DNA from: Pseudomonas paralcaligenes
GTDB lineage: Bacteria > Pseudomonadota > Gammaproteobacteria > Pseudomonadales > Pseudomonadaceae
DNA: 64,000 nucleotides
Direction of reading: 5' to 3'
NCBI RefSeq assembly: GCF_019655855.1
Contig: NZ_BPFX01000029.1
Span: forward strand, 62,001-126,000
Shown: positions 1 to 10,980 of the stretch, in pieces
Position numbering within the stretch: the first letter of the stretch is position 1
How the letters are laid out: each line of letters opens with the position of its first letter
Translations under genes and position numbers: made by a program
Notes under the pieces: model-generated
Told to the model about the DNA's origin: nothing
What the model saw: only the letters and a program-made list of their open reading frames with translations
Databases searched by the model: none

Positions 1-168
1 GTGCCAGCCGGCCTGGGCGGTGCGCGCCACCACGTAGAACAGTGGCAGCGCGGCCACCAGCAGCAGCGCCAATACCGGCAGCTGCAGCCACAGCGGCGGC
101 GCCTTGCGACGCCGGCCGCCGATGTGAGCCGGAGCCGGCAGCTCCTGCTCGAGCACATCCACCTGCAT
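1..168 (-). CDS. Iron(III) ABC transporter permease, N-terminal fragment
   Basis: Only the first 56 codons are present; the gene runs off the left edge. The start ATG lies one base downstream of the stop of the ferric-binding-protein gene, so the two are cotranscribed and probably translationally coupled. The visible part has a basic, proline-containing cytoplasmic tail with an RRRK patch near residues 19-22, then one hydrophobic helix at about residues 27-47. That is how FbpB/SfuB-type inner-membrane permeases begin. The assignment rests mainly on the neighbour; the conserved EAA loop is not in view. Confidence 0.75.
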   Translation of the reverse strand, partial: MQVDVLEQELPAPAHIGGRRRKAPPLWLQLPVLALLLVAALPLFYVVARTAQAGWH

Positions 169-169
169 G

Positions 170-1189
170 TCAGTTCATCCCGGCTTCGCGCTGCAGGTCC
201 AGGGCATCCTCGGCCAGGCCGATCTCGGCGGCGGTGATGGCCGGCGGCTTGAGCTGGTCGAACGGCCTGAGCAGCGGGTCGGCGGCCACGGCCTTGTTCA
301 CCGGGTATTCCGGCGACTTGCTCAGCACCACCTTCTGGCCTTCCTCACTGATCATGAAGGCGAGGAACTGCTGGGCCTCCTTCGGGTGCTTGGTGGATTT
401 CACCACCGCCGCGCCGGAGACGCTGGCCAGGCCACCGGCGTCGCCGTCGGCGAAGTAATGCAGCTTGGACTTCAGCTCGCCCTTCTCGCGCTTGAGCGCC
501 ATCCAGTAGTAGCTGTTGATCAGCGCCGCGCCGACCTCGCCGTTCTCCACCGCCTTCATGGCGATGACGTTGTTGGTGTAGGTGGAGCCGAACGCCTTGA
601 GCCCGACCAGCCACTCCTCGGCGGCCTCGCGGCCGTTGAGGCGGATCACCGCGGCGGTCTGGCCGACGAACTCGCCGCTGCTGGGCACGAAGGCGATCTT
701 GCCGTCCCACTGCGGCTCGGCCACTTCCAGCACGCTCTTCGGCAGCTCGGCCTCGCTGACCAGCTCGGGGTTGTAGGCCAGCACCCGTACGCGGGTGGTG
801 ATGCCCAGCCAATAGCCGTTGTTGTCGGACAGGCTGGGGTCGATCTGTGCGAGGGTGGCCTCGTCGACCTTGGCCAGCAGGCCCTGGCTCGCCAGCTTGA
901 CCAGCGGCGGCGCCTCCTCGGTGTAGATGATGTCGGCCGGCGAGCGCTCGCCCTCCTCGGCGATCTGGTTGGCCAGCTGGCCGCCGCCGCCCTTGCGGAT
1001 CAGCACCTTGATGCCGGTCTTCTGCTCGAAGGCCGCCGCCACCGCCTTGCCGGTGGCCTCGTGCTGGCCGTTGTAGAGCGTCAGGGTCACCGGATCGTCG
1101 GCGCGCGCGCCGCTGGCGAACAGCAGGCCGCAGGACAGGACACCGGCGCCGATCACGCGCGCCAGCCCGGTTACTCGATGTGCCGACAT
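170..1189 (-). CDS. Periplasmic ferric-iron-binding protein (FbpA/FutA-like)
   Basis: A 339-residue extracellular solute-binding protein of an Fe3+ ABC importer. The start chosen is the ATG at 1189, preceded by GAGGGAAG; upstream codons remain open but lack a better site. Residues 1-30 form a signal peptide ending in ARA before DDPVTL. Hallmarks of the ferric-binding class are visible: an NGQHE histidine near residue 43, acidic YTEEAP near 90-92, and the paired tyrosines in NSYYWM at 227-228 that ligate iron. The permease follows after one base. A TATAAT sequence lies about 40 bases upstream. Iron as substrate is inferred from the tyrosine pair. Confidence 0.9.
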   Translation of the reverse strand: MSAHRVTGLARVIGAGVLSCGLLFASGARADDPVTLTLYNGQHEATGKAVAAAFEQKTGIKVLIRKGGGGQLANQIAEEGERSPADIIYTEEAPPLVKLASQGLLAKVDEATLAQIDPSLSDNNGYWLGITTRVRVLAYNPELVSEAELPKSVLEVAEPQWDGKIAFVPSSGEFVGQTAAVIRLNGREAAEEWLVGLKAFGSTYTNNVIAMKAVENGEVGAALINSYYWMALKREKGELKSKLHYFADGDAGGLASVSGAAVVKSTKHPKEAQQFLAFMISEEGQKVVLSKSPEYPVNKAVAADPLLRPFDQLKPPAITAAEIGLAEDALDLQREAGMN

Positions 1190-1226
1190 AAGCCACTTCC
1201 CTCTGAAACAAAAAGTTACCAGCGGG

Positions 1227-1257
1227 ATTATACGGGCCAACTGCATCTGATTCTCAA
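1227..1257 (-). promoter_or_regulatory. Putative promoter of the ferric ABC transporter operon
   Basis: Reading the minus strand, TTGAGA (1252-1257) and TATAAT (1227-1232) stand 19 bases apart, ahead of the start at 1189. The same stretch holds TGAGAATCAGATGCA, whose left half resembles a Fur half-site (TGATAAT) while the right half does not. The -10 box is convincing; the long spacer and the half-site are weak. Confidence 0.4.
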
Positions 1258-1288
1258 GAAATGGCTGCGACAGATCGCGCAGCCCCGC

Positions 1289-1903
1289 TCAGCGGCTTAG
1301 CGCGAGCTTGAGGCCGAAACCGACCAGGCACAGGCCGGCCAGGCGCTCCAGCGCCTTGCCCAGCTGCGGCCGGGCGCGCATGCGCTCGACCAGGTGATGG
1401 GTCAGCAGGGTCATCGCCAGCCCGTAGAGGAAGGTCAGCGCCGCCACGGTCAGCGCCATCACGGCGAAGGTCAGCAGGCCCTGGTGCCGCGCCGGGTCGA
1501 TGAACAGCGGGAAGAAGGCCATGTAAAAGACGATGGCCTTGGGGTTGAACAGGGTGATCACCGCGGTCTGCCGCAGGTAATGGCCGGTGCTGATGTTCAC
1601 CGCCGGCGCGCTGCCCGGCCTGGCCAGCAGCATGCGCGCGCCGAGCCACACCAGATAGGCCGCGCCCAGCCACTGCACGGCATGGAAGGCGGTCGGATAG
1701 GCCGCCAGCAGCGCGGCGACGCCGGCCACCGCCAACCACATCAGCACCTGGTCGCCGAGGATGATGCCGAGGGTCGAGGCCAGCCCACCGCGCACGCCAC
1801 CCTTGCCGGTGGAGGTGATCAGCGCCAGGTTGCCCGGCCCCGGAATCATCAGCAGCACCACGAAGGCGATGACGAAGGCGCCGTAATCGGTGATCCCGAA
1901 CAT
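1289..1903 (-). CDS. LysE/RhtB-family amino-acid exporter
   Basis: A 204-residue inner-membrane protein of the LysE superfamily. It has about six hydrophobic segments and the N-terminal family signature MIPGPGNLALI near residues 19-29 followed by a glycine-rich stretch (GKGGVRGGLAS). These proteins usually export amino acids or derivatives by proton antiport; the substrate cannot be told from sequence. It is separated by about 100 bases from the iron-transport gene downstream and by 39 bases from the GFA gene upstream. Confidence 0.85.
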   Translation of the reverse strand: MFGITDYGAFVIAFVVLLMIPGPGNLALITSTGKGGVRGGLASTLGIILGDQVLMWLAVAGVAALLAAYPTAFHAVQWLGAAYLVWLGARMLLARPGSAPAVNISTGHYLRQTAVITLFNPKAIVFYMAFFPLFIDPARHQGLLTFAVMALTVAALTFLYGLAMTLLTHHLVERMRARPQLGKALERLAGLCLVGFGLKLALSR

Positions 1904-1942
1904 TGCATGTCTCCTGTTGCGTAGCGGATGGCGAAAGGCGAG

Positions 1943-2335
1943 CTATTCCTCGAAGCGGCTCGTGTCGTCGCGGTCGTGCTCGTAGCGTCTCGCCAGCGCA
2001 AATGGCGGCAGCCAGGACTCGCGGCGGACGGTCCAGCTCTCGTAGGTCGGCACGAACCGGTCGGGTTCGTCCAGGGTGCCCAGGTGCACCTCGACCTCGT
2101 CCCCGCTGCGCGAGAAGACCGACGAACCACAGCGCGGGCAGAAGCATCGCCCGGCATAGTCGCGCGTCTCGCCCTCGATCGCCACCGCCTCCCGGGGAAA
2201 GATCGCCGAGGCGTGGAACAGGGCGCCGTGGTGCTTGCGGCAGTCGAGGCAGTGGCAGAGGCCGACCCGGTAGGGCCGACCCGACGCCACGAGGCGGACG
2301 TCGCCGCACAGGCAACCACCGGTGAACCGTTCCAT
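1943..2335 (-). CDS. GFA-family (glutathione-dependent formaldehyde-activating-like) zinc protein
   Basis: A 130-residue CENP-V/GFA domain protein. The start ATG at 2335 has AGGAGA upstream at good distance; further open codons upstream lack an SD sequence. The zinc ligands of the fold are visible: GGCLCGD near residues 7-9, CHCLDC near 26-31 and CFCPRCG near 65-70. Family members are annotated by similarity to Gfa, but few have shown formaldehyde activity, so the role is open. It is on the same strand as the LysE gene, 39 bases before it. Confidence 0.85.
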   Translation of the reverse strand: MERFTGGCLCGDVRLVASGRPYRVGLCHCLDCRKHHGALFHASAIFPREAVAIEGETRDYAGRCFCPRCGSSVFSRSGDEVEVHLGTLDEPDRFVPTYESWTVRRESWLPPFALARRYEHDRDDTSRFEE

Positions 2336-2469
2336 GCTGCGTCTCCTCTCGAACAGAAGGTCTACGACCCGCCTCGCCCGCCGTGGGCGCCGGCCAGCCA
2401 TGAAAGGGCATTATTGCCTCTGCCGCGGCCCTGCACCACGGAAGCCCGGCAGACTCCGGCTGCCCGGAA

Positions 2470-3417
2470 TCAGTCCGGCATGCCGCTCGGGGACTCCCGC
2501 GCCAGCCGCTCGCGCTGCTCGATGAGGAAATCCATCAGCGCCCGGACCTTGGCCGGCATCTGCGCGCGCGACGGGACGTAGAGGTAGAAGCCGGGAAACG
2601 GCCGGCACCAGGGCGCCAGCACCCGCACCAGCCGCCCCTCCGCCAGGTGCTGGCGAACGCAGATATCCAGGTACTTGATCAGGCCCACGCCCTGCAACGC
2701 GGCATTGAGCATGTTCTCGTCGTCGTTGAACACGGCGTTGCCCTTGGGCTCGAACACCATGGTGCGGCCCTCGGCGTCGGGCGAGGTGAAGGACCAGCGG
2801 TCGATCGTGCCGCTGGATGTGAAGCGGTAGGCCAGGCAGTTGTGGCGCATCAGGTCGGCCGGTGTCTCGGGCAGCCCGTGCCGCTCGAAATACGCCGGAG
2901 AACCCACGATGGCCATCTCGATGGGCGGCGTGACGGGCACCGCCACCATGTGCTCGTCCAGGCTCTCGCCCAGGCGGATGCCGGCATCCAGGCCGTCGGC
3001 CACGATGTTCGAGAAGCCGTCGTTCATCACCAGTTCCAGGCGCAACTTCGGGTAGCGCGCGAGAAACTCGCCCATGCGCGGCTCGATCAACAGCCGGGCG
3101 GCGATACGCGACGTGTTCATGCGGATCGACCCCGATGGCTCCGCATGCGCCTCGCCCAACTCGCCCAGCGCCCGCTCGATGGCCGCCAGCGCGGGCTGCA
3201 GGACATCCAGCAGACGCTGGCCCTCCTCCGTCAACGACATGTCCCGCGTGGTGCGGTTGAGCAGCCGCACGTCCAGGCGCTGCTCCAGCCCCTTCAAGTG
3301 CTGCGACAAGGCGGCGCGGGTGACCTCCATCTCCGTCGCGGCCTTGGTGAAGCTGCGGTGGCGGGCGATGTGGGCAAACCAGGTCAGAGCCGAAACGAGA
3401 GAAGGTTCGATAGGCAT
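2470..3417 (-). CDS. LysR-family transcriptional regulator (divergent from hydrolase cluster)
   Basis: A 315-residue LysR regulator. The N-terminal winged HTH spans about residues 5-65 (SFTKAATEMEVTRAALSQHL is the recognition region), followed by a periplasmic-binding-like effector domain from about residue 90. It is transcribed away from the alpha/beta hydrolase at 3548 with a 130-base shared intergenic gap. In this family such an arrangement usually means the regulator controls the divergent genes, here 3548-6821, and itself. Subfamily features resemble the CrgA/DsdC-like regulators found next to oxidoreductases. The effector is unknown. Confidence 0.9.
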   Translation of the reverse strand: MPIEPSLVSALTWFAHIARHRSFTKAATEMEVTRAALSQHLKGLEQRLDVRLLNRTTRDMSLTEEGQRLLDVLQPALAAIERALGELGEAHAEPSGSIRMNTSRIAARLLIEPRMGEFLARYPKLRLELVMNDGFSNIVADGLDAGIRLGESLDEHMVAVPVTPPIEMAIVGSPAYFERHGLPETPADLMRHNCLAYRFTSSGTIDRWSFTSPDAEGRTMVFEPKGNAVFNDDENMLNAALQGVGLIKYLDICVRQHLAEGRLVRVLAPWCRPFPGFYLYVPSRAQMPAKVRALMDFLIEQRERLARESPSGMPD

Positions 3418-3547
3418 ATTGTTTAGTTTATCTAACCACTGATGTCTTTCAAAGGCCGTTTATCAATTCCAAACCCAGGCCTAACATCGAATCCTGTCCA
3501 CGCCACACACCCGTGCGTGACCGTTCATCGCCAATGGAGCACTTCTC
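3418..3547. promoter_or_regulatory. Divergent control region between LysR gene and hydrolase cluster
   Basis: A 130-base gap between two opposed starts. It contains an AT-rich patch at about 3418-3436 (TTTAGTTTATCTAA) adjoining the LysR start, unusual in this GC-rich surrounding and a plausible LysR operator or promoter. No clean -35/-10 pair was found for the plus strand. Confidence 0.4.
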
Positions 3548-4465
3548 ATGCCCAACGTCACTTTCAAGAACCTCAACGGCCAGGGCATCACCATGGCTGC
3601 GGTGATCAACTTCCCCGCCGGCTTCGATGACGCCAGGAAGTACCCGGCTGTCGTCGTCTCTCACCCAGGCGGCGGCGTGAAGGAGCAGACTGCCGGCCTG
3701 TACGCGAAAAAGCTGGCCGAGCATGGCCTGATCGCCATCGCCTTCGACCGTTCCTACCAGGGTGAAAGCAGCGGCGAGCCGCGCCAGCTGGAGAACCCCT
3801 ACATCAGCACCGAAGACGTCAGCGCCGTGATCGACTACCTGACCACTCTGCCCTACGTGGACGCGGAAAAAATAGGCGCCATGGGCATCTGCGCCGGCGC
3901 CGGCTACAGCGCCAACGCGGCGATCAACGACCGCCGGATCAAGGCGCTGGGCATGGTCAGCGCGGTGAACATCGGCCAGATGTTCCGCAACGGCTGGGAT
4001 GGCTCCGTCAAGGACGCCGACGCGCTGCCCTACATCGCGGCAGGTTCGCAGGCGCGCACGGCCGATGCCGGCAGCAATGAACTGGCCACCATGCCGCTGG
4101 CCCCGCTGAAGGAAGAAGACGCGCCCAACGCCGAGCTGCGCGGTGCCTGGGAGTACTACCACACCCCACGCTGCGAGCATCCCAACGCTCCCGGCTTCAC
4201 CCTGGCGCGCTGCCTCACGCAGATCATCACCTACGACGCCTACAACAAGGCCGAGGCCTTCCTGACCCAGCCGATTCTGGCCGTGGCCGGCAGCAACGCT
4301 GGCAGCAAGTGGATGAGCGACGACCTGATCGCCCGCGCCGCCAGCACCGACAAGACCCTGTACCGCGTCGAAGGCGCCGACCACATGGACCTGTACGACG
4401 TGCCCAGGTACGTCGATGAAGCCGTTTCGCAGCTGGCGCCGTTCTTCCAGGCCAGACTGAAGTAA
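3548..4465 (+). CDS. Alpha/beta hydrolase, dienelactone-hydrolase/YcjY type (copy 1)
   Basis: A 305-residue cytoplasmic alpha/beta hydrolase without signal peptide. The nucleophile elbow is GICAGAG with Cys115 in place of the usual Ser, as in dienelactone hydrolases. The KEQTAG motif near residues 45-50 is typical of the YcjY-like group, and the probable catalytic His is in GADHMDLYD near the C terminus. The next gene is a clear paralog of the same length and order of motifs. It is the first gene of a plus-strand cluster divergent from a LysR regulator. Likely acts on an ester, lactone or acyl compound; the substrate is not known. Confidence 0.85.
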   Translation: MPNVTFKNLNGQGITMAAVINFPAGFDDARKYPAVVVSHPGGGVKEQTAGLYAKKLAEHGLIAIAFDRSYQGESSGEPRQLENPYISTEDVSAVIDYLTTLPYVDAEKIGAMGICAGAGYSANAAINDRRIKALGMVSAVNIGQMFRNGWDGSVKDADALPYIAAGSQARTADAGSNELATMPLAPLKEEDAPNAELRGAWEYYHTPRCEHPNAPGFTLARCLTQIITYDAYNKAEAFLTQPILAVAGSNAGSKWMSDDLIARAASTDKTLYRVEGADHMDLYDVPRYVDEAVSQLAPFFQARLK

Positions 4466-4532
4466 ACCCGTCACGAGGGCGCAGACAGCGCCCCTCTTCA
4501 TCTCGCGCGGATCACCGCACACGGAGCCAATC

Positions 4533-5462
4533 ATGAGCGACATCCAAACCGTCACCTATCGGAACCTGGGCTGGGAAACGGCCGCGGACATCTACTTCCC
4601 GCCCGGTTTTGACGATGGCAAGCAGTACCCCGCCATTGTCAGCACCCACCCCATCGGCAGTTGCAAGGAGCAGACCGCCGGCAACATCTACGCCAAGGGC
4701 CTGGCCGAGCAAGGCTTCGTCGTGCTGGTGCATGACGCCAGCTTCCAGGGCGCCAGCGGCGGCACGCCGCGCTTCATCGAAGACCCGTCGATACGCGTGT
4801 CCGACATCCGCTTCGCCGTCGACTACCTGCAATCGCTGCCCTACGTGGATGCCGGGCGCATCGGCGCCATCGGCGTGTGCGGCGGCGGTGCCTACACCAT
4901 CCATGCCGGCATCACCGACCAGCGAATCAAGGCGCTGGTGTCGATCACCGGGGTGAACTACGGCCGCTTGATCCGCGAGGGCTTCGCCCAGTTCAAACCG
5001 CTCGAGCTGGCCAGGAACATCGCCGACATGCGCACGGCCCAGGCACAGGGTGCCGAACGCGAGGTGGCCGACCTGCTGCCCGAATCCGTCGCTAGCGCCA
5101 GGCAGGCCGGCATCACCGACATCGACGTGCTCGAAGCCACCGAGTACTACAAAACCGCGCGCGGCCAGCAGCCCAATGGCGCCACCAGCCAGCTGATGTC
5201 GTTCAGCGGCGCTGCCATGGGCTGGGACGCCTTCACCAACGCCGAGGTGCTGCTGACCCAGCCGCTGCTGGTGGTGATCGGCGACAAGCCCGGCGGCTTC
5301 GGCGCCTACCGAGATGGCTGGGAGATCTACAGCCGCGCCGCCTCGGCGAACAAGCAGATCCTGGTGGCCGAGGGCTGGTCGCACTACGACCTGTACGACA
5401 AGCCGGAGCCCGTGGCCATTGCCATGGCCAAGGTGGTGCCGTTCTTCAAGGACAACCTCTGA
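4533..5462 (+). CDS. Alpha/beta hydrolase, dienelactone-hydrolase/YcjY type (copy 2)
   Basis: A 309-residue paralog of the preceding gene, sharing FPPGFDD, CKEQTAG, LPYVDAGRIGAIG and the C-terminal SHYDLYD. The nucleophile elbow reads GVCGGGA with Cys116. The two proteins have diverged well beyond a recent duplication: the middle third (about residues 130-230) is poorly conserved, suggesting different substrates. The spacer to copy 1 is 67 bases and to the next gene 50 bases, consistent with one transcript. Function inferred from family only. Confidence 0.85.
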   Translation: MSDIQTVTYRNLGWETAADIYFPPGFDDGKQYPAIVSTHPIGSCKEQTAGNIYAKGLAEQGFVVLVHDASFQGASGGTPRFIEDPSIRVSDIRFAVDYLQSLPYVDAGRIGAIGVCGGGAYTIHAGITDQRIKALVSITGVNYGRLIREGFAQFKPLELARNIADMRTAQAQGAEREVADLLPESVASARQAGITDIDVLEATEYYKTARGQQPNGATSQLMSFSGAAMGWDAFTNAEVLLTQPLLVVIGDKPGGFGAYRDGWEIYSRAASANKQILVAEGWSHYDLYDKPEPVAIAMAKVVPFFKDNL

Positions 5463-5512
5463 CTTCCATCCAGCGGGCCCTAGGTGCCCGCTGCCACACC
5501 GAGAACACTCGC

Positions 5513-6151
5513 ATGAAAAACCTCCTCATCCTCGGCGCCAGCGGCCAGATCGCCCGCTGGGTCGTCGAGGCGCTGGACGGCGCCCCGGGCATCAGCCAGA
5601 CCCTGCTGCTGCGCGACCCGAAAAAACTGACGGGCCAGGAACCCGCCAACGCCAAGGTGGTGATCGGCAACGTGCTGGACAAGAAGCTGCTCAGGGACGC
5701 CATGGCCGGCCAGGACATCGTCTACGCCAACCTGATCGGCGACGATCTGGACAGGCAGGCCCAGGCCGTCATCGCCGCCATGCAGGCCGCTGGCGTGAAG
5801 CGCCTGGTGTTCGTGCTGTCGCTGGGTATCTATGACGAGGTCCCGGGCCGGTTCGGCGAATGGAACCGCGCCCTCATCGGCGAGGACCTCAAGCCCTACC
5901 GCCGCGCGGCGGACGCCATCGAAGCCTCCGGCCTGCACTACACCCTCCTGCGCCCGGCCTGGCTGACGGACGAAGGCGAGGTGGACTACGAGATCACCGC
6001 CAGGGACGAGCCGTTCAGGGGCACCGTGGTCTCGCGCAGGAGCGTAGGCGAGCTGATCGCCAGGATCATCGCCAATCCGGAACTGCACGTGGGCGGGAAC
6101 CTGGGCGTGAGCAAACCGAACAGCGACGGCGACAAGCCGTACTTCATGTAA
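5513..6151 (+). CDS. NmrA/SDR-like NAD(P)-binding protein
   Basis: A 212-residue atypical short-chain-dehydrogenase-fold protein. It opens with a strand and the nucleotide-binding loop GASGQIARWVVEAL (residues 8-21), followed by acidic/basic positions typical of NAD(P)H-binding NmrA or YwnB-like proteins, and has RPAWLTD near residue 145. No clear Tyr-Lys catalytic pair of classical SDRs is seen, so it may be a redox sensor or an epimerase/reductase-like enzyme. Third gene of the LysR-linked cluster; the flavodoxin gene starts 14 bases after it. Confidence 0.8.
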   Translation: MKNLLILGASGQIARWVVEALDGAPGISQTLLLRDPKKLTGQEPANAKVVIGNVLDKKLLRDAMAGQDIVYANLIGDDLDRQAQAVIAAMQAAGVKRLVFVLSLGIYDEVPGRFGEWNRALIGEDLKPYRRAADAIEASGLHYTLLRPAWLTDEGEVDYEITARDEPFRGTVVSRRSVGELIARIIANPELHVGGNLGVSKPNSDGDKPYFM

Positions 6152-6164
6152 GGCGCCGCCGACG

Positions 6165-6821
6165 ATGCTCAAGTGGATCGCCATCGCAGTCGCAGCGCTG
6201 CTCGGAGCGGTGGCGCTGGTGCCACTCGCCGTCACTTGGATCGAAAGCCGCCAGGCCCGCCAGCTGGACGCCAGGCAGCCCTACGCCCCAACCGCCACCA
6301 CGCCGGCATCGCGCGTGGCCGTGGTGTACTTCTCGCGCTCGGGCAATACCGCGCTGGCCGCGCGCCACCTGGCCCGGCGGCTCGATGCGCAACTGTTCCC
6401 GCTCGAAGCGCCCGACTACCCGCTCGGCGTGAGCGGCCTGGCCCATGCGCTGAGGGATGCCAACGCGCTGAAAAGCGAACCCGGGGCACTGCCCGACATC
6501 ACTCCGCGCACCCTCGACCTGACACCGTTCGACAGCGTCTGGCTCGGCTCGCCCGTGTGGCTGTACAGCCCCGCGCCGCCGATCTGGGCCTTCGTCGAGC
6601 ACAACCGCTTCGATGGCCAGCACGTGGTGCTGTTCAACACCTTCAACAGCCAGTTCGGCGACGATCACATCACCAAACTCCGGGCCAAGGTCATGGCACG
6701 CGGCGCACGCTCGTTCGAGCATCGCCATGTGCTGCGCGGGCGCATGACCCGGCAGCTCACGCCGGACGAGATGATCCAGGCCATCGACGACCATTGGTTC
6801 GGCGCACCGGCCAGTCCTTGA
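6165..6821 (+). CDS. Membrane-anchored flavodoxin-like protein
   Basis: A 218-residue protein with one N-terminal membrane helix (about residues 5-27) followed by a flavodoxin-like fold. The phosphate-binding loop is FSRSGNTALAA (near residues 53-63) and the hydrophobic FMN side loop is probably SPVWLYSPAPP near 127-137. The topology resembles putative flavodoxins that reduce quinones or partner oxidoreductases at the membrane. It ends the LysR-linked cluster and is followed by a perfect bidirectional terminator. The electron partner is unknown; the NmrA-like neighbour is a candidate. Confidence 0.8.
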   Translation: MLKWIAIAVAALLGAVALVPLAVTWIESRQARQLDARQPYAPTATTPASRVAVVYFSRSGNTALAARHLARRLDAQLFPLEAPDYPLGVSGLAHALRDANALKSEPGALPDITPRTLDLTPFDSVWLGSPVWLYSPAPPIWAFVEHNRFDGQHVVLFNTFNSQFGDDHITKLRAKVMARGARSFEHRHVLRGRMTRQLTPDEMIQAIDDHWFGAPASP

Positions 6822-6850
6822 GCGGCCCCTTACCTTCGCCAACGGCCAGA

Positions 6851-6884
6851 AACGACAAAGGCGCCTCGCGGCGCCTTTGTCGTT
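6851..6884. terminator. Bidirectional rho-independent terminator
   Basis: A perfect 15-base-pair stem (6851-6865 with 6870-6884) around a TCGC loop, with the arms beginning AACGACAAAGG and ending CTTTGTCGTT. It separates the convergent flavodoxin (+) and guaA (-) genes and can serve both. Confidence 0.9.
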
Positions 6885-6888
6885 CGGA

Positions 6889-8466
<1,578 letters not shown>

Positions 8467-8495
8467 GGCCGTCTCTCGTAGCGGAAGTCACAAAT

Positions 8496-8525
8496 GACAC
8501 GGGGCTGATCAGTCAGCCCCGTGTC
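8496..8525 (-). terminator. Hairpin between guaB and guaA
   Basis: A 13-base-pair perfect stem (8496-8508 with 8513-8525, arm GACACGGGGCTGA) around a TCAG loop. On the minus strand it is followed by only ATTTG, so termination may be partial; it could tune guaA relative to guaB or protect the transcript. Confidence 0.6.
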
Positions 8526-8541
8526 GATTCATTGCAGTGGA

Positions 8542-10101
<1,560 letters not shown>

Positions 10102-10875
10102 CTAGGCGCCGCTCAAGTAGCGCCCGATCAGGCCCAGGCCGCTGGCCAGCACCAGCCAGGTCACCAGCCGCACGAAGGCCTCGCGCGACATGTTCAGGGT
10201 CAACCGCCGGCCGCACCACAGGCCCAGGGCCATGGGCGGCAACAGGCAGGCGGCCAGCGCCAGCATCTTCAGGTCGGCGTAGACGCCCGCGACGAGGAAC
10301 AGGCTCAGCCGCAGCAGCGCGCTGCAACTGATCAGCGCGCTCTGGGTGGCGCGCGCCTGCTGCTTGTCCGCCAGCCGCGCGTTGAGATAGAGCGCGTAGA
10401 GGAAGCCGCCACTGCCGAACAACGCGCCGAACAGCCCTCCCACAGTGCCGGCCGGCACCGCCCAGGCGGCCGCCAGGCTGGCCGGACGCACGCGCACCGC
10501 GAGGCTGTACAGGGCGTAGGCGGTGACGAACAGGCCCATCGCCAGCAGCAGCACGTCGGACTTCAGATTGAGCAGGAAGGTCACGCCCAGCGCGCAGCCC
10601 AGCGCCATGCACGGCAGCAGGCGCAGCAGCTCAGCCCGCGCCACGTCTCGCCGCGACGGCAGCAGGTTGCCGAAGGCGGCGACGAAATCCAGCAGCACCA
10701 GCAGCGGGATGATGGTCGACAGCGGCAGGAAGTGCAGCAGCACCGGCCCCGCCACCAGCGCCGTGCCGAAGCCGGCGATGCCGAACACCACGTAGGCGGC
10801 GACGATGCCCAGCAGGATCGCCAGCCAGTCGACGGGCGAAAACGGCAGCGAGGCGAACAGCGCGGTGACCTCCAT
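10102..10875 (-). CDS. TSUP-family (TauE/SafE) membrane exporter
   Basis: A polytopic protein of 257 residues with about eight hydrophobic segments and the TSUP N-terminal signature FGIAGFGTALVAGPVLLH (about residues 31-48). The chosen start is the ATG at 10875, with AGAAGG ten bases before; a GTG seven codons upstream is the alternative. TSUP proteins move small organic or sulfur-containing anions. It is divergent from the LysR gene at 10981, which probably regulates it. No specific substrate can be assigned. Confidence 0.85.
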   Translation of the reverse strand: MEVTALFASLPFSPVDWLAILLGIVAAYVVFGIAGFGTALVAGPVLLHFLPLSTIIPLLVLLDFVAAFGNLLPSRRDVARAELLRLLPCMALGCALGVTFLLNLKSDVLLLAMGLFVTAYALYSLAVRVRPASLAAAWAVPAGTVGGLFGALFGSGGFLYALYLNARLADKQQARATQSALISCSALLRLSLFLVAGVYADLKMLALAACLLPPMALGLWCGRRLTLNMSREAFVRLVTWLVLASGLGLIGRYLSGA

Positions 10876-10980
10876 CGAGCGACATCCTTCTTGCACAACG
10901 ACGCCGGCACTCTAGCGCCAGCCCAGCCATGCCGACCAATATGTTTAGAATCGTCAAGCCATCTCGAAAAGGCATGACAG

